Origin: Erinaceus europaeus
Taxonomy: Eukaryota; Chordata; Mammalia; Eulipotyphla; Erinaceidae
Length of the DNA stretch: 64,000 nt
Assembly (NCBI RefSeq): GCF_950295315.1
Contig: NC_080162.1
Span: 73,749,729-73,813,728 of the forward strand
Reading direction: 5' to 3'
The notes below the pieces were generated by a model. That model was not told where the DNA came from. It saw only the letters and a program-made list of their open reading frames with translations, and did not search any database. Shown piece after piece: positions 55,690-64,000 of the stretch. The stretch's first letter is position 1. Each line of letters begins with the position of its first letter. The position numbers were made by a program, and so were the translations under genes.

Positions 55690-56062
55690 GACTGCCTGGA
55701 TTTGACCTTGGCCAAAACACTTTAACCTTGCTGTGCTTCAGTTCTCTCATCTGTAAAATGGAAACAAGGGCCAGAATGCTTGTCAGTAGCACCAATACGA
55801 CGTCAGATCAGTTCACTGGTAAATTTTAAAGTAAAACGGCAGAGGAGATGGCATAATGGTTATAAAGGACTTTTGTGTCGGAATCTCTGAGATCCCAGGC
55901 TCAACGCCCAGCACCACCATTAGCAGGACTGAGCACTGCTCTGGCTAGAATTAGAATAGACAAGTTTTTAATGGGAATGATTATCATATCTAGTTTACAG
56001 GGTTGTTTTGAAAGTCTAAATAGGGCAGCACAGATGCAAAGTGCGGGTGCCTGGCACAGTCA
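55690..56062 (+). repeat. MIR-like copy split by SINE-B
   Basis: 'gctgtgcttcagttctctca' and 'ctgtaaaatggaaacaaggg' before the SINE, then 'ttacagggttgttttgaaag' and 'tgcctggcacagtcagcacc' after it, form one MIR. SINE-B lies at 55839-55963. Confidence 0.65.
55839..55963 (+). mobile_element. SINE-B, sense
   Basis: Head 'gagatggcataatggttata', B box 'aggctcaacgcccag', 'gagcactgctctggc'. Short body. It interrupts a MIR upstream of SRXN1. Confidence 0.7.
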
Positions 56063-56204
56063 GCACCAAGATTAGAAGCTTTACTGCTGTAAGTAGAATA
56101 ACAGGGCCTGTAAACGTTCGCCGGGTATCCTGGGCTGGAGGCGGCCAAGCACTGTGGGTTTTGCCAACTCATCCTGGTTCTGCAGGTCCCGCCACCCCCG
56201 CGGG

Positions 56205-56213
56205 GCTGAGTCA
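56205..56213 (-). promoter_or_regulatory. SRXN1: Antioxidant-response element / AP-1 site
   Basis: gctgagtca reads tgactcagc on the - strand, an exact ARE core (TGACnnnGC) with an embedded AP-1 site TGAGTCA. SRXN1 is an established NRF2 and AP-1 target, and this motif lies 331 bases upstream of the ATG, so a functional NRF2 site is very likely. Confidence 0.8.
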
Positions 56214-56543
56214 CCCCGACAGTGCGTCACCCGCGGCCCTCCTGCCCCAAGATCTGCAAACTCACCCTGAATCAGCCCGCCCCGGCTCTTCCACTTTCCG
56301 GACACCGCGCGGCAGAGGGGAGGCGGCGCCAGCGGGTAAGAGAGTCCCACGCCCGCCTACCTGTGCCCAGCAAACAGACCCCAAGTCTAGGTGTCCAGCG
56401 TGGCCTGGGGCGGGACCACCGCGGAGCCGGACTGGGGAGAAGCACCCTGGGGGTGCAAGGCTCCCCCTAGCCCTCACGGAATGGTACAGCCCAGTGGAGG
56501 TTAAAGCCCAGGGGGAGGCGCTGCAGCCCGTAGCTGCGGCGCG

Positions 56544-56765
56544 ATGGGGTTACGCGCCGGAGGGGCGTTGGGCCGGCCGGGGGTGGCGGCAGGGGCGAGG
56601 CAAGGGGCGACTGAGGGACCCGGGCCCAGCGGAGGCGCGCAGGGCGGCAGCATTCACTCGGGCTGCATCGCCACGGTGCACTACGTGCCTCTGAGCGTGC
56701 TCATTCGGCCCTTGCCGTCCGTGCTTGACCCCGCCAAGGTTCAGAGCCTGGTGGACACCATTCGG
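56544..56765 (+). CDS. SRXN1: SRXN1 coding exon 1
   Basis: This exon encodes residues 1-74 of sulfiredoxin-1. The start MGLRAGG and the block from SIHSG to [19 protein letters not shown] are diagnostic. A Gly/Pro/Ala-rich flexible N-terminus of about 34 residues precedes the ParB/Srx fold. The exon ends ...DTIR with the donor cgg|gtgag, phase 0. Sulfiredoxin reduces cysteine sulfinic acid in 2-Cys peroxiredoxins using ATP and Mg2+, mainly in the cytosol. Cys41 is an extra cysteine relative to the human sequence as I know it. The ATG is chosen by homology. Confidence 0.95.
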
Positions 56766-57638
56766 GTGAGACCCCCGGGGCAGCCCGATTGGAGGGTGGG
56801 CTGCAGAGGGGCAAAGTCGAGCTGATCACTGGGCCTGAGTGGTTCCAAACTCCACCGGAGTTCAGTCTGCTGTGTGATCTTGACCAAATGCCTGGGCCTC
56901 TCTGGGTCTGTTTCCTCATTTAAACTATGTGGGAAATGGACACGAATATTAGAAGAACGATTACTAACTCTAATAAGCAGAGTGATTTAACTTCTTCACA
57001 TCAACTCTGTGAGCTGCCTACACTAGTTCTGCTCTTTTTTTCTTTTTCTTTTTCTTTTTTTTTTTTTTTACAGAGGAGGAAGCTGGAGCCCAAGAGAGTA
57101 CAAGACATTTGTTCAAGTTTAGACAGTTACCAAGTGGGCATTCTGGGTCTCGGTGCTCACTTCATGACCATCACACTCTGAAGAGATGAGCTGATGGTGC
57201 TTTCAGTGGTGATGGGACTGGGTGTGCCATTGTCTGCTGGGCAGGCCTTGTGGAAGTGGGACTGGCAGAGCACAAGGGTCAGCCTCATCCCTGAGAGGAC
57301 AGGTTCTTCAGGAATGTTGAAGTGATTTCCATAGGAATTTTGGGAGCGGGAGGGGACATAAGGCTAAACTTCAGTACTTAGCATCTCATCCCCTTCCTCT
57401 GACCCTTGGGATGTAGCTACTGAAACCCTGAAGCTCCAGGAAAACCTCTCCAGCTCTGAGATGGTTTTCAGACCTTGTGTTTACAGTGCTGTTCCCACAC
57501 CTCCCAGGATGGCCACCAGACCTGCTTCTCCTTATCCAGGCCTCCTGTTTGAGCACCCTCATTAATGGAGCCCTGATTTCACTAGTTCTCCCATTAACCA
57601 GGAAGCACTTAAGTGTTAGTATGAACTAAGTAGTTGTA

Positions 57639-57918
57639 CTATTTTCTTTCTTTCTTTCTTTTCTTTTCTTTCTTTTTTTTGGGGGGGTAATTGGTCTCTT
57701 TTTCCTATTTTTAAAAATTATTATCTTTATTTATTGGATAGAGACAGCCAGAAATCGAGAGGGGAGGGGGTGACAGAGAGGGGGAGAGACAGAAAGACAC
57801 CTGTAGTCCTGCTTCACCACTTGTGAAACTTTCCCCTTGCTGGTGGGGACTGGGATCTTGAACCTGGGTCCTTGTGCACTGTAACATGTGCACTCAACCA
57901 GGTACACCACCTGAACCC
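57639..57918 (-). mobile_element. SINE-D, reverse, full length
   Basis: T-rich tail with (TTTC)n (57640-57680), then 'attggatagagacagccaga', reverse B box 'cttgaacctgggtcc' and head 'caaccaggtacaccacctg'. Flanked by agtagttgta (57629-57638 and 57919-57928). Confidence 0.85.
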
Positions 57919-57929
57919 AGTAGTTGTAT

Positions 57930-59048
57930 TCTATTGGTTGTCTTCCCCACTTCTCATGAACTCCACAGAAACAGGAAGTTAGTCATGTGCCTGTTGTTTA
58001 TAGAGGGATGTAGTAGTGCATTCTCTCTCCTGCCTTACACCTGTCCTTGCATGGGCTTCTCCCCAGAACTCTCCTATCTCCTCTTTGTTTCTTCCTGTCC
58101 TAGTATCTTCCCTGACAGGATCCAATGTGTTAGCTCTTAGCCCACTGGCTTTTAATGACCTATTTAGTTAGAAACCTGTCTTCCACACCAAACCCAGACA
58201 CTCTTTAAGGGCAAGAGCCAGGTCTATAGGCCTGTAGTCCTGTCTTTGCTCACCTGTAAACAGAGCATGTGTAAGCACATGCATTCACTTTCTGTGGCTA
58301 CTGTGATACTCTAGAAACTTGCTGGCTTAGAACAATACAGATTATGGCTTTCACAATTCTATAGTTTGGAAGTCCAAAATGGTTTTCTGTAGGCTAAAAA
58401 TCAAGGTGTCAGCAGGGTTTTAGGACTTCTCTTTCCCCTTGTGGTTTCCAGGAAAGAATCCACTTCCCCTCCTTTGCCACCTTCTAGGGGCCTCCCACAT
58501 TCTTTGCTCATGGCTTCTTTCTCCCATCTTCAAATCCAGCAACAGCAAACCTCTCTTCTGCCTCTACCTTCCCCCCCACACTTTTAAGGACCCTAAATCC
58601 TAAAAGTTGGCGCATCTAAACAACCTGAGATAATCTCTACATCTCAAGATCCTTAATTTAATTCATTCTACAAACTGCCTTATGCCAAGTAAAGTTACAT
58701 ATGCACCAGTTCCAGGAAGATAGCGAGCACCTTTGAAACTCTTATTCTGGCCACCCAGCACAAGGCTTGCCTGGACCAAGTGGTCCTCAACAGCTCTTCA
58801 CTATTGGGTTGGCTGTACTCCAGGGCCTTATATGTGTCAGCACTTTTAATCTTCATCTACCTCTCTCCAAGTTGTCTTATTTCTATTTTATTGGGGAGGA
58901 GTGATGCTCAAATAAGTAAAGTCATTGGCCCAGGCTTCTCCAGCTGCTCTGTAGAGGAACTGAGATCAAATATGAATTTAATAGGTTCCAGAGCCCAGCT
59001 TATAACTGTTGTGCCTTATTTTTGAATGATCGGTAGCTAGAGTACAGA
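57930..59048. other. Intronic unique sequence
   Basis: No lineage-specific repeat. 58260-58560 includes an old repeat-like run ('gtggctactgtgatactcta'). No exon is seen. Confidence 0.4.
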
Positions 59049-59106
59049 GCGTGTGTGTGTGTGTGTGTGTCTGTGTGTGTCTGTGTGTGTCTGTGTGTGT
59101 GTGTGT
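59049..59106 (+). repeat. (GT)n microsatellite with CT interruptions
   Basis: GT runs interrupted three times at regular spacing by 'ct', which suggests expansion of an 'interrupted' unit. Confidence 0.9.
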
Positions 59107-59175
59107 TCCCCTGCTCTGATCTCTCTTTTCCCCTCTCTCTTTAATATTATCAAATATTTTTTAAAATCATTTCTA

Positions 59176-59369
59176 GGAACCAGGTGGTGGCCCACCCAGT
59201 TGAGTGCACATATTACAATGTGCAAAGACCCAGGTTCAAGCCCCTGCCTGTAGAGGGGAAGCTTTGCAAGTGGTGAAGCAGTGTTGTAGATGTTCTTCTT
59301 TCTCCCTATCTACCTCATCCATCTCAATTTCTCTCTGTCTCTCTCCAGTAAATAAAATATCTTTTTAAA
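59176..59369 (+). mobile_element. SINE-D, sense
   Basis: Head 'aaccaggtggtggcccaccc', B box 'aggttcaagcccc', CT body and an AATAAA tail. Similar sequences (aaaatcattt / aaacatcattt) flank it. Confidence 0.8.
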
Positions 59370-59754
59370 ACATCATTTTTGGACTACATAGATATGTATG
59401 AATCTATCAAAGTATCATTGTAAGAGCAAACCTGTGAGCCAGTGCAGGAAGTCTCCTCGCCATTCACAGTCAATGGGTCTCCTTGTAGGCTGTTTCCCCA
59501 TACCTCACCTACCCCAGGCTTTTCCTCCTTAGAGAACTACTCAGACCCCCAATAGGAAGTTAGCTCCGAGCTTCCTCTTTCTTCTTGCATTTGCCCTTTC
59601 TGCCCATCCTCTCAGAGCTATGTAAACTTACCTACTTCCTGTTGCCTCCAACCTCATTCAGACAATATCTTCCTCTGAACACCTGTGTGCCCAGCTAGTG
59701 TGGGGGTGCCTCTTCTCGGGTGCATACTCTCTGGGTTGAAGAGAGTACTTTCTA

Positions 59755-59890
59755 CATAGTAGCTCATTTAGGCCCATGGCTCTGTGGGATGGGTCTGTTA
59801 TTTTTATCCCCCTTTGATAGATGGGGCAACTGAAACATAAGGAAAGAGAGTCACAGAGCTGAGATTTGAACCAGGCAGTCAGACTTACTC
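59755..59890 (+). repeat. MIR-like ancient SINE
   Basis: 'tttgatagatggggcaactg', 'aagagagtcacagagctgag' and 'atttgaaccaggcagtcaga' are MIR phrases. Confidence 0.65.
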
Positions 59891-60393
59891 TAAGCAATCC
59901 CAGCTTTATGTACAAGTTCCTGCTCCACTGTCACCACAGAGAGGTCTTGTGGATTCCATCATTGTCATGCCAGCCTATGTTTTCGTCTTCATTGCATTTA
60001 TTAACATCCCTCCCTTCATGCCCTCTGCTCTGCTAGACTGAAACTCCACAAAGTTGGGGGCTGTGTCTGTCTCATTCTGGCCATGCCTTATTTCCTGAGT
60101 TTGAAACAGTGCCATGCATCTAGTACACACGTTTCAGTATGCTGACAAGTGTCTAACAAGCTGCCTCTGTAGGGGAGGTTTGTACCAGCTGCCCATTTCC
60201 CTGGTGTAAATATCATCATCACTGATTTTCAAACTAACGAGATCTGAAATTCCTAGAAATCTAATAGTTATCCCTTATAGGTTCATAGGAGCCAGTGAGT
60301 ACCCTGTAGGATCTTAGCACAAAGGGACAGCCTACTTTGCAAACTACCAAGTATTATGCCATGCTTACTCATCCTGTGCTTTCTTCTCTTCAG

Positions 60394-60597
60394 ACGGACC
60401 CTGACAGTGTGCCTCCCATTGACGTCCTCTGGATCAAAGGGGCTCAGGGTGGTGACTACTTTTACTCCTTTGGGGGATGCCACCGCTATGCCGCCTACCA
60501 GCAGCTTCAGCGAGAGACCATCCCTGCCAAGCTTGTCCAGTCCACCCTCTCAGACCTCAGGGTGTACCTGGGTGCTTCCACACCAGACTTGCAATAG
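60394..60597 (+). CDS. SRXN1: SRXN1 coding exon 2 (catalytic)
   Basis: This exon encodes residues 75-141, from [12 protein letters not shown] to the C-terminus GASTPDLQ; the stop is TAG at 60595-60597. It carries the sulfiredoxin signature FGGCHR with the catalytic Cys103 (Cys99 in human) that attacks the phosphoryl-activated sulfinate. Exon 1 and exon 2 join in phase 0 to 141 residues, against 137 in human. The four extra residues are in the flexible N-terminus. Residue 75 at the junction is Thr, where human has Glu; this site is variable. All recognisable catalytic residues are intact. Confidence 0.97.
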   Translation, partial: TDPDSVPPIDVLWIKGAQGGDYFYSFGGCHRYAAYQQLQRETIPAKLVQSTLSDLRVYLGASTPDLQ

Positions 60598-62300
60598 CAG
60601 CCTCCTTGGCATCTGTCACCACTCCCAAAAGCTCAAAATAATGACCTCCAAAAGACTGGATGATGCAGAAAACGTAGCAGGGGAACCTTCTCCTTTTTCT
60701 AGGGCTTATGGGGGAGCATTCCTCAGACTCACTACTGAACATTATGGGAGTCTTAGTTTCCACCTCTGTGAAAACAGGGTCATGGCCTTGCTCTTGAGTA
60801 CTGAGAAGATGAAATGAGAAAGGACATAGGTTTAGAGTCACAAGCTGTTTGCTCCAGATTCCCAAGAACAAGGATTCTTTTGCATTTTTGCCTTTACATA
60901 TTCTATTATGTAGAATATATTCAGCTGCAAGTAAAGAAAAGGCCTAGGTTACAGGGGCTTAAAGTCTGTTTTTCCACATCACATGAATTCTGGAGACAGA
61001 TGGCTAATTGTATTGACTCAACAACTTAGCAAAGTAGAGCTCACACCTCTAATCCTTTAGACCTTTCTTTCATTGCTTGCTGTTGCAAAGTGACAAGTGA
61101 GTTCTGGAACTCTTATTAGACTTATGTCTGTGTTCAAAGAAGAAAGTAATGGGGGAGGGAAAAGGCCAAGCCAGCAGTATCTGTAAACTTATTATAAATT
61201 CAAACCTTTAGAAGGGGAACTCTTTCCTGTCCACCCTCCCACTCCCCACCCCTATTTATTTCCTTGGCACAATCAACTACCATTGTCATCCCTCCTGAAC
61301 AGTTAAACAGACCTTGTCTGGGGCCACTCATGGAGCTACATACAATAACTTCCACCTCAGAACATGCAGGGATATCTAGAAATAGCCTTACTTATTTATC
61401 CAGCAGTTGCCTGGGTGATTTGGAATGGTGGCAGGTCACCTTTCTAGCAGTTTCAGCTTACATGCTGACCTTAGGTGCCAAGAGTAAGAGTAGAGCTTTT
61501 CTAGTTCTGCACCCAGGATTGACATATCACTTCTGACAAGGTCTTTTAGCCAGAGCAAATTAGAAGGTTGGCCCAGATTCAAGGATGAAAAAACAAATAA
61601 TATCCACTGAAGAAACTACAAGAAAATGTGGCAGTTTTCATCTATCAGAAATGATTTGGAATAAGCAGATAACACATTCTCTTTCACTCACACACACATG
61701 AACTTGCTATACCCAGATTGAAGTCACTGCAATATTGTCCCAACCCTATAAAGTAGAAAAGGTGACAGAAGGGGATGATCTCTCCTAAGGCTGGGTTGGC
61801 TGTAATGAGGACATCTCTGTCTGTGTGGATGGGGCATGAAAGTCCAGTAGGGACATTCCAGTACAGTTTCTGCTAACCAAGAATCCAGAAGAAAGAGAAG
61901 AGATAGAGGAAGAGTCTGCAGAATGAAGCAGACCTTGTTCTCCTGCCCTCCTAAGGGAACACAATCACTTGACATTTTCAAGTCTCAGTCTCCCCAGCTC
62001 ATGAATGAAAACAGCTTTCCCACCTGTTCTTTATCCCAGAGAAAAATAAATGAGTAACCAGTGACATTTCAAAGGAATGTATTCCTAAATGCAGTGTAAT
62101 TTCTAGGATTGGATTTTGGAACAACAAGAACAGGACATTAGTGGATAAACTAGAGACTTGAATAAGGACTGGATTTTTATTATCAGTATTATCACTGGGT
62201 GAGGTATTAGATGCAGAGTATGTAGGAACACTCTATAGTCTGTAACTTTACTGTAAAGGGAAATTCATTCCCAAATAAAAGTTTATTTATTTAGGAGGAT
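60598..62300 (+). other. SRXN1: Putative SRXN1 3' UTR
   Basis: 1.7 kb without a lineage-specific SINE, ending with AATAAA at 62274-62279; an earlier AATAAA lies at 62045-62050. SINEs resume at 62566. ATTTA-type motifs occur near 61252. Confidence 0.5.
62274..62279 (+). terminator. SRXN1: Possible SRXN1 polyadenylation signal
   Basis: AATAAA in 'cattcccaaataaaagttta', followed by T-rich sequence. Confidence 0.45.
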
Positions 62301-62565
62301 GGTATAATTACTTTATATCAGTGACTCAGATTCTCAGATGGTAAAACACAGGTGGCTGGACTTAATACCCCCCAGACTTCCAGATTCAATTCTGGAGTGA
62401 ATCCTAAGAGTTTGTTTTTTAACATGTTTCCAAGTAATTGCTGGTGCTACTGTACAGGGCCATAATCTGAAAACCACTAATCTAGATTTCATCAATTACT
62501 GTGTTGTCAGAAAAAAGTCATGACACATTTTTTCATAGGAAAACATAGAAAAATATGACTTTTTT

Positions 62566-62818
62566 TTTTTTTGCCTTCAGGGTTATTGCTGGGGCTCGGT
62601 GCCTACACTATGAATCCACTGCTCCTGGAGGGCATTTTTTTCCCTGTTTGTTGCCCTTGTTTATTGGTGGTGTTGTTACTATTATTGTTGTCCTTGTTGT
62701 TGGATAGGACAGAGAGAAATTGAAAGAGAAGGGGAGAGAAAGATAGGCACCTGCAGTCCTGCTTCACCACCTGTGAAGCAATTCCCCTACAGGTGGAGAG
62801 TCTGGGACTCAAACCGGA
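62566..62818 (-). mobile_element. SINE-A, reverse, head truncated
   Basis: T-run, reverse 3' module (cttcagggttattgctgggg), GA-rich body and the reverse B box region, cut off at 'actcaaaccgga'. Confidence 0.85.
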
Positions 62819-62960
62819 TGATTTTTTTATTTAATTTTATTTTATTACCAAAGGACTACTAAGCTCTGGCTTATGGTGGTGGAGGGGATTGAACCTGGGA
62901 CTTTGAAGCCTCAGGCATGAGAGTATCTTTGCATAACCATTATGCTATCTACCCCCCGCC
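62819..62960 (-). mobile_element. SINE-B, reverse
   Basis: 'actaagctctggcttatggt', 'ggattgaacctgggactttg' and 'tgcataaccattatgctatc' mark it. It sits where the head of the preceding SINE-A should be. Confidence 0.8.
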
Positions 62961-62984
62961 CAACTTTTCTTTTTTAAATAAGTT

Positions 62985-63308
62985 TTTAAATTTTATTTAT
63001 TTTTTGCCTCCAGGGTTATCGCTGGGGTTCAATGCCTGTACTATGAATCCACTGTTCCTGGAGGCCATTCCCCTTCCCCCCATTTTTGTTTCCCTTGTTG
63101 TTGTTATTGCTGTTGTTGGGTAGGACAGAGAGAAATCAAGAGAGGAGGGGAAGACAGGGAGAGAAAGATAGACACCTGCATCCCTGCTTCACCGGTTGTG
63201 AAACAAGCCCCCTGCAGTTGGGGAGCCAGGAGCTCGAACCAGGATCCTCATGTTTGTCCTTGTGCTTCATGCCACATGTGCTTAACCCACTGCACTACCA
63301 GCCGGCTC
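62985..63308 (-). mobile_element. SINE-A, reverse, full length
   Basis: Reverse 3' module (cctccagggttatcgctggg, atgaatccactgttcctgga), GA-rich body, reverse B box 'ctcgaaccaggatcc' and head end 'ctaccagccggctcc'. Confidence 0.85.
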
Positions 63309-64000
63309 CTGTTAAGACTTTTCCAGCAGCCCAATATTTTAAAGTACAGTAACATTACTCCAATGATGTAGCCACAGGAGATCCATGTTCTGGTGCTTAT
63401 GCACCCATTCGTCATATGCTATTTGATAAGCCTTTTCCCTGGTGCATTCTTCAAGCTTTCAAATGTTTACCAGATTTGGAATGAAAGCCAGGAAAGCTGA
63501 GGACATACTTTGTAAACTCATACTATGAGGTCCTCATGTAAGAGTAACTAAGAGTCCATACTATGAGGCCTCATGTAAGAGTAACTAACCCTTGCTAAAA
63601 GGACTTTTCTTTACCTTGTAGATAAGACCAAAGCAGATGCCACTAGTGTTATTCCTAGACAGTGGGAAGGGGAGACAGAAGAAATTTGAAGGAGTAGGGA
63701 TTGGTCCTTCTAGAAAGGAGCTGGAATTTGAATGAAACTTGTAGGTTGCTATCAGTTAAGACTGAGGTGCACTTTCCTTCTTTCACCAGCAGGTGGCAAT
63801 GCTTCCTGATCTGTCTCACAGGTCTGCAGAATAATTCCTGTGGGAGAAGGAACCCTCTGCCTGTGAGGGAGTCTTGTTACCCAGAGAAGGCCTGTAGAAA
63901 GGCATGAGCTGAGAGACCTGGCTGTTCACGCCAGTTCTGTAGACTAGCATATAGTATGGTGTCTCCAGGCTTGCCTGCCAGTCTCTATGCTGGGGATGCT
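63309..64000. other. Intergenic, no gene seen
   Basis: Unique sequence with one 38-bp tandem duplication; no exon of TCF15 or another gene recognised. Confidence 0.4.
63519..63592 (+). repeat. Tandem duplication, 38-bp unit
   Basis: catactatgaggtcctcatg (63519) is followed 38 bases later by catactatgaggcctcatgt (63557), one base shorter. Confidence 0.9.

Larger units (their letters stand above)
56090..56830 (+). promoter_or_regulatory. SRXN1: SRXN1 promoter CpG island
   Basis: CpG-dense from about 56110 through exon 1. No TATA box is seen near the ATG, consistent with a CpG-island promoter. An antioxidant-response element lies at 56205-56213. A 217-codon frame across the island is a GC artefact. 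Confidence 0.7.
56766..60393 (+). other. SRXN1: SRXN1 intron 1
   Basis: 3.6 kb, donor gtgagac and acceptor 'cttctcttcag'. It holds two SINE-D copies in opposite orientation, a GT microsatellite and MIR-like remnants; the open frames inside are not supported as exons. Confidence 0.9.

Noticed and set aside
55799..55805. CRE-like gacgtca
   Set aside because: Lies in a MIR copy; incomplete octamer.
56052..56075. REST-like tcagcacc near SRXN1
   Set aside because: A single half-site inside a MIR, with no partner half.
56041..56694. 217-codon frame over SRXN1 promoter
   Set aside because: Runs through a MIR and a CpG island in a different frame from SRXN1; no family features.
1..64000. Exons of SLC52A3 or TCF15
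   Set aside because: These are the next genes in the human order, but no diagnostic protein segment is present in any frame.
1..64000. CRISPR array, operons or functional intact tRNA/rRNA genes
   Set aside because: Repeats are dispersed SINEs and microsatellites; all tRNA-like sequences are SINE heads or 5' halves.

Overview
The window is mammalian nuclear DNA and almost certainly comes from a hedgehog (Erinaceidae). Two intron-containing vertebrate genes are recognisable. The gaps between them are packed with tRNA-derived, CT-rich SINEs of the kind known from hedgehogs. There are no bacterial-type operons, CRISPR arrays or plasmid features. Most open reading frames in the window are chance readings of SINEs, CpG islands or pyrimidine tracts.

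Both genes lie on the + strand. SCRT2 (Scratch-2, a SNAG-domain C2H2 zinc-finger repressor of neural lineages) has coding exon 1 at 27572-27704 and coding exon 2 at 38571-39343. They join in phase to a 301-residue protein, and a TATA box lies about 290 bases upstream of the ATG. SRXN1 (sulfiredoxin-1, ATP-dependent repair of hyperoxidised 2-Cys peroxiredoxins) has exon 1 at 56544-56765 and exon 2 at 60394-60597, which join to 141 residues. An antioxidant-response element lies 331 bases upstream of its ATG. SCRT2 and SRXN1 are also neighbours in the same orientation on human chromosome 20p13, so this is a conserved syntenic block. The next known neighbours, SLC52A3 and TCF15, were not found here. 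The two genes do not share a pathway; they are adjacent but regulated differently (neural development versus oxidative stress).

Layout: 1-26 kb is intergenic DNA upstream of SCRT2. It is repeat-rich from 1.7 to 21.7 kb and carries a SINE-free candidate enhancer at 12.9-13.5 kb. 26-41.3 kb is the SCRT2 unit, with promoter CpG island, 10.9-kb intron and long AU-rich 3' UTR, and holds very few lineage-specific SINEs. 41.3-55.9 kb is SINE-dense intergenic DNA. 56-62.3 kb is the SRXN1 unit. 62.5-64 kb is intergenic with SINEs.

Working labels used below: SINE-A is the long type (tRNA-like head, CT-rich body, 3' module copying 'ggagcagtggattcatagtg'). SINE-B has the head 'gatagcataatggttatgc'. SINE-C has 'aggtggcacagtggctaaag'. 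SINE-D has 'ccaggtggtggcgcacctgg'. SINE-E collects other tRNA-like heads. Repeat X is a longer, unclassified LINE-like repeat.

The most unusual content is a group of very short retroposed 5' tRNA-half-like inserts. Two are 38-39-bp 5' ends of SINE-D RNA (10507-10544 and 53146-53184), each between target-site duplications and lacking an A-tail. One is a 38-nt 5' half of tRNA-Phe (12513-12550) between 15-bp duplications. A fourth, a tRNA-Gly(GCC) 5' half, lies inside a solo LTR (3559-3594). All stop in the anticodon loop or its SINE equivalent. Two related solo LTRs (3429-3862 and 17730-18049) have exact 6-bp target-site duplications. Several SINEs are nested inside one another with intact duplications.
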